Of a stretch of 9,753 nucleotides of DNA, positions 1 through 6,271 are shown piece after piece. Made by a program: the position numbers and the translations under genes. How positions within the stretch are numbered: position 1 is the stretch's first letter; the number at the start of each line of letters is the position of its first letter. The DNA is taken from assembly GCA_017476085.1 (NCBI GenBank), contig JAFVEJ010000003.1, positions 1 through 9,753 on the forward strand. The letters are read 5' to 3'. Under the pieces are notes generated by a model. The model had not been told where the DNA came from and did not search any database. It worked only from the letters and a program-made list of their open reading frames with translations. Origin of the DNA: Alphaproteobacteria bacterium (lineage in GTDB: Bacteria > Pseudomonadota > Alphaproteobacteria > RF32 > CAG-977).

Positions 1-345
1 ATGAATCGGCCAATTCGGTTTAAAAAACAAATAAGCCGTCTGCACACACAACAGAATAAAAAAAGTCACGGAAACGGCAGAGGCTTTTTCAGGCACTTTT
101 TGCTGCATTTGATGAAAGTCAAAAACGATCAGCGCAAACATCAAAAACACCAACATGGAAGCGGCCGTCATCGATAATAACGCAAACCCCACAAATTTAG
201 CGTTCAACCCGGACAAAACGCCCGCCACGGCAACGATCGCCTGCACCTGACAGAAGGATGCATACAAAATATGCCTGACCGTCACGGCAAAAAAAGCCGC
301 CGTTAAAACCAAAACTGCAAAAATATAGAACTCAACGGCGTACAT
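1..345 (-). CDS. nuoJ: NADH-quinone oxidoreductase subunit J (partial, C-terminus beyond the window)
   Basis: Membrane subunit of complex I (ND6 homologue), which sits between the quinone-side NuoH/NuoA and the antiporter-like subunits. The frame is open from an ATG at 345-343 to the left edge, giving 115 codons. It starts MYAVEFYIFAVLVL and shows hydrophobic segments at about residues 5-22, 30-46, 51-74 and 90-107, the usual NuoJ pattern. The start overlaps the end of nuoI by 14 bases, and a GAAGGA lies about 10 bases upstream. The position directly after nuoI fits the normal nuo order. Oddity: in the third membrane segment (residues 49-72) the family's A-E-F, conserved Tyr and following Gly (VYVGAVMVLFLF) are replaced by A-K-F, Thr60 and Ala61, although the hydrophobic tail MLVFLMF is kept. 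Identification rests on position, topology and this segment. Confidence 0.82.
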   Translation of the reverse strand, partial: MYAVEFYIFAVLVLTAAFFAVTVRHILYASFCQVQAIVAVAGVLSGLNAKFVGFALLSMTAASMLVFLMFALIVFDFHQMQQKVPEKASAVSVTFFILLCVQTAYLFFKPNWPIH

Positions 346-691
346 ATTTTTTTGTTCCTTCAAATCTCAAAGCATCTTCGGGGCATGCTTCGGCACATAA
401 TCCGCAGGAAACGCAGCGATCCGGATTCAATCGGAAATCAACGGCCGGAAGTTCCTGCAAATGCAGTTTTGTTTGCACAACAACCGCCTGCGTCGGACAA
501 ATTTTAACACACAAACGACACCCCGTACATTTAACGGAATCATAACTCGGAAGCCTTTGAACCGTCCTGCCGACACCGGAAAACGATTTCTTTCTTGCGG
601 CTCCGCCCCCCAGCATATAACGCAAAGAAACCCTCAGCCCGCGCAAAAGATCGGGAAAGAAAAAGGATCGGATTTTTTTTCTGATATTCAT
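332..691 (-). CDS. nuoI: NADH-quinone oxidoreductase subunit I, short form (2x[4Fe-4S])
   Basis: Peripheral-arm subunit carrying clusters N6a and N6b, which pass electrons from NuoG to N2 in NuoB. Two complete CxxCxxCxxxCP motifs are visible, CTGCRLCVKICP and CVSCGLCAEACP, separated by about 30 residues as in the family. The N-terminus (FPDLLRGLRVSLRYML) matches the amphipathic membrane-contact helix. I chose the ATG at 691 (MNIRKK), which overlaps the nuoH stop as ATGA and has AGGGAG 7 bases upstream; an in-frame ATG at 712 has no such support. The protein is 119 aa against the usual 160-180, because it stops right after the second cluster motif (ALRFEGTKKYVRR). The missing tail is not in another frame, since nuoJ already starts 14 bases before the stop. 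It could also be read as a generic ferredoxin, but operon position makes NuoI far more likely. Confidence 0.92.
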   Translation of the reverse strand: MNIRKKIRSFFFPDLLRGLRVSLRYMLGGGAARKKSFSGVGRTVQRLPSYDSVKCTGCRLCVKICPTQAVVVQTKLHLQELPAVDFRLNPDRCVSCGLCAEACPEDALRFEGTKKYVRR

Positions 692-1698
692 CAGCCGGCT
701 CCCTGAACACAATATAAAAATCCCGCCGTAAGCGTCAGCCAGATTAAAGAAAAAGGCAAAAACAGCTTAAAGCTGATATTCATCACTTTATCCGTCCGCC
801 AGCTGGGCATCGCGCAGCGCATCAGCGTCAAAACGAAAATCAAAAAGATCGTCTTGACCGCCAACCAAAAAACAGGAGACAGTATGTCTTTGCCGAATAA
901 CGGCAGCGTCCCTCCTAAAAATAAAATGCTGCCGACCGAAGAACACAGCAACAGCAATATATTTTCCGCGATCAGAAACAATGCGTACAACGCGCCGCTG
1001 TATTCGGCATAAATGCCGCCGGCCAGTTCGCGAACCGATTTCGGAGCCCCGAACGGCGCCTGAGCCAGCATCATTGCCGAACATAGCAGATACAGAACAA
1101 ACAACGGGAAATGGGGGACCGCAAACCACACGCGCCGTTGGGCTTGAATAACGGAAAACAAGTCCGATCCTCCGGCCGTCATCAATACGGTTACGACAAC
1201 CACCGCCAAAACGGGTTGGCATGCCAAAGACTGTGCGATCAACCGCACAGCGCCGAAAAATCCGAAACGGGAAGCACTGCTCCATCCCCCGGCAATAAAA
1301 GTGTAAATACCGCATGACGCCGCGAACAGAAAATACAGCAAGCTGAAATCACGATATAAATTAATCCGTCCGATCGGCATAAAAAACGCCAGAAACAAAG
1401 CAAACACCAAAGCAAATAAAGGAGACGCCATAAACAAAATTTTTTGCGCCTGATCAGGAACGGAAGGACGTTTCAGCATCAAAACGCACAAACGGCAAAA
1501 TCGGCGTTTAAGCGATGGAGGACGGCGCATTTCCATTCCGGCCTGCAAAAGCTCCCGCCCCCAATCCGCCAAAAAGGACAGGACAAGGATAAAACCGAAG
1601 AAAAGAAAAGCGTGCAGCAGCATTGTGCCGACCGGCGCCAAATCATGCAAAAAAGGCTTAATATCCGTTTGAAGCAGCGTTTTAAAAAAATCCGTCAT
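691..1698 (-). CDS. nuoH: NADH-quinone oxidoreductase subunit H (divergent)
   Basis: Membrane subunit (ND1 homologue) that forms the floor of the quinone cavity and the entry to the proton path. The protein is 335 aa, the normal size, with about eight hydrophobic segments. Family signatures are LLYFLFAASCGIYTF (residues about 120-134), GGWSSASRFGFFGAVR (137-152), APFGAP and RELAGGIYAEYSG (223-235), and the LMRCAMPSWRTDKVM to KLFLPFSL end. The ATG at 1698 directly abuts the nuoG stop. Several near-invariant acidic residues are missing: Glu of SYE is Gln161, AETNRAPFD reads MMLAQAPFG (Glu to Met210, Asp to Gly217), and the next two Glu are Lys220 and Val222. The ERK/GPNRVGP stretch of the first cytoplasmic loop is also unrecognisable (residues about 44-66). 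The Glu at 224, 232 and 245 are kept. Identity is secure; normal quinone-coupled activity is doubtful. Confidence 0.93.
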   Translation of the reverse strand: MTDFFKTLLQTDIKPFLHDLAPVGTMLLHAFLFFGFILVLSFLADWGRELLQAGMEMRRPPSLKRRFCRLCVLMLKRPSVPDQAQKILFMASPLFALVFALFLAFFMPIGRINLYRDFSLLYFLFAASCGIYTFIAGGWSSASRFGFFGAVRLIAQSLACQPVLAVVVVTVLMTAGGSDLFSVIQAQRRVWFAVPHFPLFVLYLLCSAMMLAQAPFGAPKSVRELAGGIYAEYSGALYALFLIAENILLLLCSSVGSILFLGGTLPLFGKDILSPVFWLAVKTIFLIFVLTLMRCAMPSWRTDKVMNISFKLFLPFSLIWLTLTAGFLYCVQGAG

Positions 1699-3645
1699 TT
1701 ATCGGCTCCTCCAACGCAGCATTTTAGCACTTTCGGACTGTCGGCTTAATTCATCGTCGAATAAATCGCAAGCAGCGGCTATCGGGGTGTCTTCCACCTG
1801 TCCGGGCACACCGAACGGTTTATCTTCCGCCGGATGAATTTTTCCCCGTTCGTAAAAAATAACGCTTCTTCCCGCTAAATGGTCGCGAATATCTTCCAAA
1901 TCATCATACGGCAGAGGCGCCGTTCCCAAATATTCGGACAAAGCCCTTAAAATTTTCCAATCTTCCCGGGATTGCCCGCAAGGAGGCAAAACAACGGACG
2001 TACTTTGCGCGCGTCCTTCCGCATTGACATAGGTTGCTCTTTTTTCGGTAAAAGCCAACGACGGCAAAACGATATCGGCGCTTTGCGCCGCTTCGGAAGC
2101 GTAAATCCCCTGATATATGACAAAAGCGTCCTGCGCCTGCGAATGATCAAAACGGTCTTCGTTCAACAAATAAACCAAATCGATTCCGCCGCTCCTGATA
2201 CTTGCCCGCACAGGTTTTTCACTGACCAATCCTAACTCCAAAGCGCCTAAAACAGCCGTTTTATCAAGCAGGAAATTATACCCGTTCCAATCTTTGCGAA
2301 TAACGCCGTAATACCGGCAAAGACGATATACCAAATCCATAATTGCCGCCGCATCCGGTCTGTTCATCACGGTTGATCCGACAATCACCATCGGCTTTTG
2401 AGACTGACGAAGCAAAGAGGCTCCACGCCCCAAACCGTTTAAAATATCTTCCAAAATAAAGGGCGTCTGCGACAAAAATTCATACGGCGTATCCATATCC
2501 TGTTTACGTCCTATGAAGCCCATCGCTCTTTTTTTCCGATTTAAAAGCCAGCCGACCGCAGGCGCCTGAGCATTAATCGCCGCCCCGATCAACAAAACGG
2601 CATCCGCCTCATCAATACGGACAAACGGAGTATTAAACAATCGGGATTGCCGACAGTTCAAATCAAAATACATTTCCTCCGTCGGGCGGGCGTCAATCGC
2701 TTTTGCCCCTTTTAATGCGAATAAATCGCTTAAAGCCAGCATTGCTTCACAATCGGCGTAATCTCCGATCAAAGCCGCCATCCTGTCTGCGGCGGTCGTT
2801 TTTATCTTGGCGGCGGCGGCAGCCAAAGCCTGCTGCCATGAACATTCTTTCAACCGTCCGTCAACCCGCATATACGGGCGACCTAAGCGATTAACCCGCA
2901 GTCCGTCCAAACAAAATCGGGCTTTATCGGAAATCAGTTCGTCTCTTCCGGCAGGAACAACCTGAACGATTTTACCTTCTGCCGCACTGATATTGATTTT
3001 GGCGCCCACGCCGTCCGTCACGTCAATACTCTGAACCTGTTTTGTATCCCAACGACGCCATAACTCCGAAGCGGCCGCATTCGTCAAAGCGCCCGACGGA
3101 CATTTATCCGCCAACATCCCGGACAAAGAAAAAGGCGGACAGGAAACAGGCGGCATAACATCATAATTTCCCACTCCCGCTTTTTTCAAAAAAGCCGCGC
3201 ATTTACCGCAGCCAACGCATTTTTCATCAGCGCATAAAACCCAATCCAGCAATTTTCTTTTTCGAACCGGCTGTTTATTCGGTTTGAGTTCCGGTTGATA
3301 TTTTACGCAGATTTTTTGTATGACACATTCTCCGGCTTTCGAACAAACAGCACAATCCATCGGATGATCCGCAAACAATTTTTCCGCACGCATTTTAACG
3401 GCCGCACGCACTTTCGGCGTATCCGTCGAAACACGCATGCCGTCTTCGGGATATGTTTGACACGTTAAAACCGGTTCCTGTTTTCCTTCTATCTCAACCA
3501 GACACAATCCGCATTTTCCGCCGGTTTCCAACAGCTTGTCTTCGCACAAATGCGTTATTTCAACACCCGCCGCCAAAGCCGCCTGTAAAATGCTTTCCCC
3601 TCTCTCACAATGAACGGAAACGTTATCGATCCAAAAATCGGTCAT
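1699..3645 (-). CDS. nuoG: NADH-quinone oxidoreductase subunit G (NuoG, 75 kDa-type)
   Basis: Large peripheral-arm subunit carrying the electron-transfer chain between NuoE/F and NuoI. At 648 aa it is slightly shorter than typical (about 690). Domains in order: a [2Fe-2S] ferredoxin domain with Cys34, Cys45, Cys48 and Cys62 (cluster N1b); the His/Cys site H94-x3-C98-x2-C101-x5-C107 (N5); CVGCGKC with Cys143, 146, 149 and the distal Cys182 in KCPSGALTN (N4); then a long molybdopterin-oxidoreductase-like domain from about residue 210. All cluster ligands are present, but the loop between Cys149 and Cys182 is about 11 residues shorter than usual and lacks the GVxELGxxGRG stretch. The start overlaps the nuoD stop as ATGA. 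No nuoE or nuoF lies upstream, so the partner that delivers electrons is not encoded here. NADH, via NuoEF encoded elsewhere, and ferredoxin are both possible donors; the sequence does not decide. Confidence 0.94.
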   Translation of the reverse strand: MTDFWIDNVSVHCERGESILQAALAAGVEITHLCEDKLLETGGKCGLCLVEIEGKQEPVLTCQTYPEDGMRVSTDTPKVRAAVKMRAEKLFADHPMDCAVCSKAGECVIQKICVKYQPELKPNKQPVRKRKLLDWVLCADEKCVGCGKCAAFLKKAGVGNYDVMPPVSCPPFSLSGMLADKCPSGALTNAAASELWRRWDTKQVQSIDVTDGVGAKINISAAEGKIVQVVPAGRDELISDKARFCLDGLRVNRLGRPYMRVDGRLKECSWQQALAAAAAKIKTTAADRMAALIGDYADCEAMLALSDLFALKGAKAIDARPTEEMYFDLNCRQSRLFNTPFVRIDEADAVLLIGAAINAQAPAVGWLLNRKKRAMGFIGRKQDMDTPYEFLSQTPFILEDILNGLGRGASLLRQSQKPMVIVGSTVMNRPDAAAIMDLVYRLCRYYGVIRKDWNGYNFLLDKTAVLGALELGLVSEKPVRASIRSGGIDLVYLLNEDRFDHSQAQDAFVIYQGIYASEAAQSADIVLPSLAFTEKRATYVNAEGRAQSTSVVLPPCGQSREDWKILRALSEYLGTAPLPYDDLEDIRDHLAGRSVIFYERGKIHPAEDKPFGVPGQVEDTPIAAACDLFDDELSRQSESAKMLRWRSR

Positions 3646-4796
3646 CTGTCTGTCTCCGTCGAAACAATATTTAAAGAGGCGACAATCACGCGCACATCAG
3701 CCAAATCGTATTGTGCCGTCAAAGCATCCAAAGCCTGCATCACGGGAAAACCTGCGGAACGAAAATGGCATCTGTACGGTTTTTCCGTACCGTCAGACAC
3801 CAAAAACACTCCAAATTCCCCTAAAGGAGACTCCACAGCCGCGTACACTTCTCCGGTCGGCAAAGTCATTCCCCGGCCATACAGTTCAAAATGCCTGCTG
3901 AGTTCTGTCAAAGAATCCTTTTTTTTCGTTAAAAATTCCGGCAGCATCACTTCACCTGCGGGCATTTTTTCCAGCAGCTGGCGAATAATGGAAACCGACT
4001 GATAAATTTCAAAAATTCTCAGCAAATAACGGGAATAGCAATCCCCTTCCGTTTTCACGGGAATATCAAAAGAAGCCTGATCATACGCCTCATAAGGTTC
4101 TGCCGTACGCAAATCCCACCTGATGCCGCATGCCCGCAAATTCACGCCGGAAAAACCGGCTGCCGTCGCGAAAGAAGCATCCGTCATTCCGATTCCGACC
4201 GTTCTGGATTTAAAAATTCTGTTTTCCGTCAGTAAATCTTCAATTTCAGATAAAACGGAAGGAAAAGCTTTTGAAAACCAGTCTTGTATATGTTCCGCCG
4301 CTTTTGCAGAAATATCCTTTGCAACACCGCCCGGCCGAATATAAATGCCGGACTGACAGCCTGCGCACAATTCATCGATTAAAGCACAAATTTTCGCCGT
4401 TGTCCGATTGACCAAAGGATAGACCATATCTGTCCCCGTTTCTGCCGCCAGATTGGCTGTTGCCCGCAAATGGGACAGAATACGCCCCATCTCTGCCAAA
4501 ACGACACGAACAAACGCCGCTCGCCGCGGAATCTCAATCCCTAACAGCATCTCTACGGCCCGAACGAAAGCGTGCGAACATGAAAACGGAGCGGAACGGT
4601 TCAGTTTGTCCGTAAAAAGCATCCCTTGAAGAACGGTTGCTTTCTCCATACATTTTTCTATTCCGCGATGAGAAAAACCGATATGCGGATCTGTCCGGCA
4701 CACCGTTTCGCCATCCAAACGGACAACCAAGCGCCCCATTCCTGTTCCGACGGCGGGTGACGGCCCGATATTCATAAAATAGCTGTCTTCAAACAT
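3642..4796 (-). CDS. nuoD: NADH-quinone oxidoreductase subunit D with an altered quinone site
   Basis: 49-kDa homologue that forms the quinone cavity with NuoB and NuoH. At 384 aa it is of normal size. Strong family signatures are DPHIGFSHRGIEK (residues 36-48), VEMLLGIEIP, YIRPGGV (152-158), LTENRIF, GFSGVNLRACGIRWDLR, GDCYSRYL, ESPLGEFGVFLVSDG and PYRCHFR. Despite this, the GPQHPSTHG loop reads GPSPAVGTG (residues 11-19), with no gap, so both His are lost (Pro14 and Thr18). The quinone-binding Tyr of DRLDY is Arg67 (DKLNR), and DLGAMTPF reads ETGTDMVY (119-126, Asp to Glu). A CxxC pair (Cys144, Cys147) stands just before IRPGG. There are no NiFe-hydrogenase Cys motifs. The start is 2 bases after the nuoC stop. 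It is not fused to nuoC. The family is certain; use of ordinary quinone is questionable. Confidence 0.95.
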   Translation of the reverse strand: MFEDSYFMNIGPSPAVGTGMGRLVVRLDGETVCRTDPHIGFSHRGIEKCMEKATVLQGMLFTDKLNRSAPFSCSHAFVRAVEMLLGIEIPRRAAFVRVVLAEMGRILSHLRATANLAAETGTDMVYPLVNRTTAKICALIDELCAGCQSGIYIRPGGVAKDISAKAAEHIQDWFSKAFPSVLSEIEDLLTENRIFKSRTVGIGMTDASFATAAGFSGVNLRACGIRWDLRTAEPYEAYDQASFDIPVKTEGDCYSRYLLRIFEIYQSVSIIRQLLEKMPAGEVMLPEFLTKKKDSLTELSRHFELYGRGMTLPTGEVYAAVESPLGEFGVFLVSDGTEKPYRCHFRSAGFPVMQALDALTAQYDLADVRVIVASLNIVSTETDR

Positions 4797-4798
4797 CG

Positions 4799-5377
4799 TT
4801 ATTCCGTATCCCGATCCAATCTTTTTTCAACAGCGCCGTTTCCTTCCGGCGCGAGAGGAACATAAACAAAAACCTCTTTTGCTTCATCATACACCAGACG
4901 CACTTTTCCTTCCGTCGGATACGTTTTGCGCAGCGGAAAAAAAACACGTTCATCGTGCGTTAAAAGCCGTCTGAGATCAGGATGTCCTTCAAAGGAAACA
5001 CCGAACATTTCCCGAATCTCACGTTCATACCAAACGGCATTCGCAAATACGGGCGCAACCGACGAAACGGGAACATCTTCCTGTGTTGCCACCTTGACGC
5101 GCAAACGCCGCCCCATCACCGGACTAAGCAGATGATAAACCAGTACAAAGCCATCCTGCCGATCCGGATAATGGACACATGTTATATCGGTCAGTTGTGT
5201 AAAACGACAGGCAGGATCATCGCGCAAAAACTGCAAAACCCGCAATAAAGTCGCCCGCAGAACAACCAATGTCAACATTTCGGAACAAACCGTCTGTTCC
5301 GGAATATCCTGAACGGCAAAATGCAGGCGTATATACTGCCCGAATTCTTCCAGAGATTTGTGTTCAAACGCAATCAT
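4799..5377 (-). CDS. nuoC: NADH-quinone oxidoreductase subunit C
   Basis: 30-kDa-type structural subunit of the peripheral arm. It carries no cofactor and supports NuoD and NuoB. The protein is 192 aa, normal for a stand-alone NuoC. Family landmarks are LRDDPACRFTQLTDITCVHYP (residues about 52-72), the FVLVYHLLS strand, RRLRVKV, and the signature VWYEREIREMFGVSFEGHPDLRRLL followed by FPLRKTYP. These are close to consensus, in clear contrast to the neighbouring quinone-site subunits. The start ATG at 5377 overlaps the nuoB stop as ATGA. The last 25 or so residues (acidic/basic, ending KRLDRDTE) look like an ordinary variable tail. Confidence 0.95.
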   Translation of the reverse strand: MIAFEHKSLEEFGQYIRLHFAVQDIPEQTVCSEMLTLVVLRATLLRVLQFLRDDPACRFTQLTDITCVHYPDRQDGFVLVYHLLSPVMGRRLRVKVATQEDVPVSSVAPVFANAVWYEREIREMFGVSFEGHPDLRRLLTHDERVFFPLRKTYPTEGKVRLVYDEAKEVFVYVPLAPEGNGAVEKRLDRDTE

Positions 5378-5841
5378 TTCCGATCGTCTTTCGTTTTTTC
5401 ACGGATAACACGGCGCAACGCTTCCATTCCTTTTTTCATTTCTTCCGTTCCCGGCGGACAACCGGGAATACAAACATCAACCGGAACAATGTCGGCCACA
5501 TCGACAACAGCGTAAGAATGCGCAAACAATCCTTTATTAACAGCGCATGTTCCCATTGCAATCACATATTTCGGCGACGGCATCTGATCATAAATCCGGC
5601 GCAGGACAAAAGCCGCTTTATTACTTAACGCGCCGCTGACAACCAAAACATCGGCATGATGCGGATTAAAAACGATTTCCGTTCCGGTTTGCTGCAGTTG
5701 AGTAAAACACGAGCAGCATCCCGTTGTTACAGGCAGCGCCGTTACTGCATTTTCCTGAACCCATGCCGCAAACGCTTTTAAAGTTACCGCTGCGAACCCC
5801 TGCTGCCGTATTTGTTCCGCCCATTTTGTCTTTACTTCCAT
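5374..5841 (-). CDS. nuoB: NADH-quinone oxidoreductase subunit B, cluster N2 carrier (divergent)
   Basis: Subunit that binds the terminal [4Fe-4S] cluster N2, the direct donor to quinone in ordinary complex I. The 155-aa protein has the tandem Cys42-Cys43 (TTGCCSC), Cys99 in MGTC and Cys128 in PGCPP, which are the four N2 ligands. IYDQMPSPKYVIAMGTC and IVPVDVCIPGCPP are close to the NuoB consensus. The segment after the Cys pair is about 8 residues shorter than usual: the VEMM, APRYD and RPSPRQSD elements are missing and the sequence runs into FNPHHADVLVVSG. That piece resembles small subunits of membrane hydrogenases (NPRHAD...TG) more than NuoB. A third Cys (45) sits next to the pair. The ATG at 5841 lies inside the nuoA end (10-base overlap); its ribosome site is weak, which suggests translational coupling. 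Confidence 0.92.
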   Translation of the reverse strand: MEVKTKWAEQIRQQGFAAVTLKAFAAWVQENAVTALPVTTGCCSCFTQLQQTGTEIVFNPHHADVLVVSGALSNKAAFVLRRIYDQMPSPKYVIAMGTCAVNKGLFAHSYAVVDVADIVPVDVCIPGCPPGTEEMKKGMEALRRVIREKTKDDRK

Positions 5842-6209
5842 TCCAGCGCCCCTTTTTTATATTCGTATAAATATCCGGCGCCCCAGAAAACAATAACGAC
5901 AAAAGCAACCAGAGCGCCTTCTTTTCCTGAAAGTTGCAAAGACATAGCCCACGGCAGCAACAGCAACAGTTCGGCGTTAAACAAAACAAACAACAGCGCA
6001 ATAAAAGAAAAACGCATTGAAAAACTGGCGGTTACGGGCGAAAGAAGATAAAAACCGCCGGCATATCCGTCTTTTTTTACAGATTCCCGGCGCTGTCCGA
6101 ACAATTGACGGCTGAGAAAAGCGGCAAACCTGATCAGCCCTGCCGTAAACAGCAGAGCCGCCAAACAAAAGATTAAAAAATAAAAATACGCGTGCGTTAC
6201 ATTTTCCAT
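5832..6209 (-). CDS. nuoA: NADH-quinone oxidoreductase subunit A (divergent)
   Basis: Small membrane subunit (ND3 homologue) with three predicted transmembrane segments at about residues 8-35, 64-90 and 98-115 and the flexible loop between TM1 and TM2. Family landmarks are SMRFSFIALLFVLFNAELLLLLPWAM (residues 64-89, read in two parts: FSFIALLFVLF and LLLLLPWAM) and the end GYLYEYKKGALEW. The usual PYECGF loop is GYAGGF (48-53), so the conserved Cys and the Glu before it are gone. FDVE is FNAE (Asp to Asn78). The ATG at 6209 has no convincing Shine-Dalgarno and sits within a small inverted repeat at 6206-6218. It is the first nuo gene, 62 bases after the stop of the preceding small gene. Confidence 0.9.
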   Translation of the reverse strand: MENVTHAYFYFLIFCLAALLFTAGLIRFAAFLSRQLFGQRRESVKKDGYAGGFYLLSPVTASFSMRFSFIALLFVLFNAELLLLLPWAMSLQLSGKEGALVAFVVIVFWGAGYLYEYKKGALEWK

Positions 6210-6218
6210 AAAATATGG
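6206..6218. repeat. small inverted repeat over the nuoA start codon
   Basis: CCATA-AAA-TATGG reads as a 5-bp stem with a 3-base loop and includes the nuoA ATG (6209-6207 on the minus strand). In the transcript it could partly hide the start codon. A stem this short and AT-rich may be chance. Confidence 0.3.
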
Positions 6219-6271
6219 TTTACATCAAACACGCTTTCAGATCAACGAATATAGGAAAAATCCGTTCGGAA
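6210..6271 (-). other. 62-base gap before nuoA
   Basis: This is the only sizeable gap in the minus-strand series. I see no GC-rich hairpin followed by a T run, so no factor-independent terminator. The best promoter-like pair on the minus strand is TTGATC (6240-6245) with TAAACC 17 bases on (6217-6222), whose -10 is poor. Either a weak promoter lies here or nuo is read from upstream. Confidence 0.4.

Noticed and set aside
347..353. Seven-A run at the nuoI end as a programmed frameshift giving a NuoI-NuoJ fusion
   Set aside because: A +1 shift would be needed, no stimulator is visible, and nuoJ has its own ATG and ribosome site.
692..712. Upstream in-frame ATG for nuoI (MCSGSRLM...)
   Set aside because: The ATG at 691 overlaps the nuoH stop as ATGA and has AGGGAG at correct spacing; the extra 7 residues are not conserved-looking.
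3642..5841. The cluster as a NiFe hydrogenase or sulfane reductase (Ech/Mbh/Mbs-like)
   Set aside because: NuoD lacks the N- and C-terminal CxxC (or CxxxC) ligand motifs and has the complex I SHRGIEK segment; NuoA, C and G match complex I.
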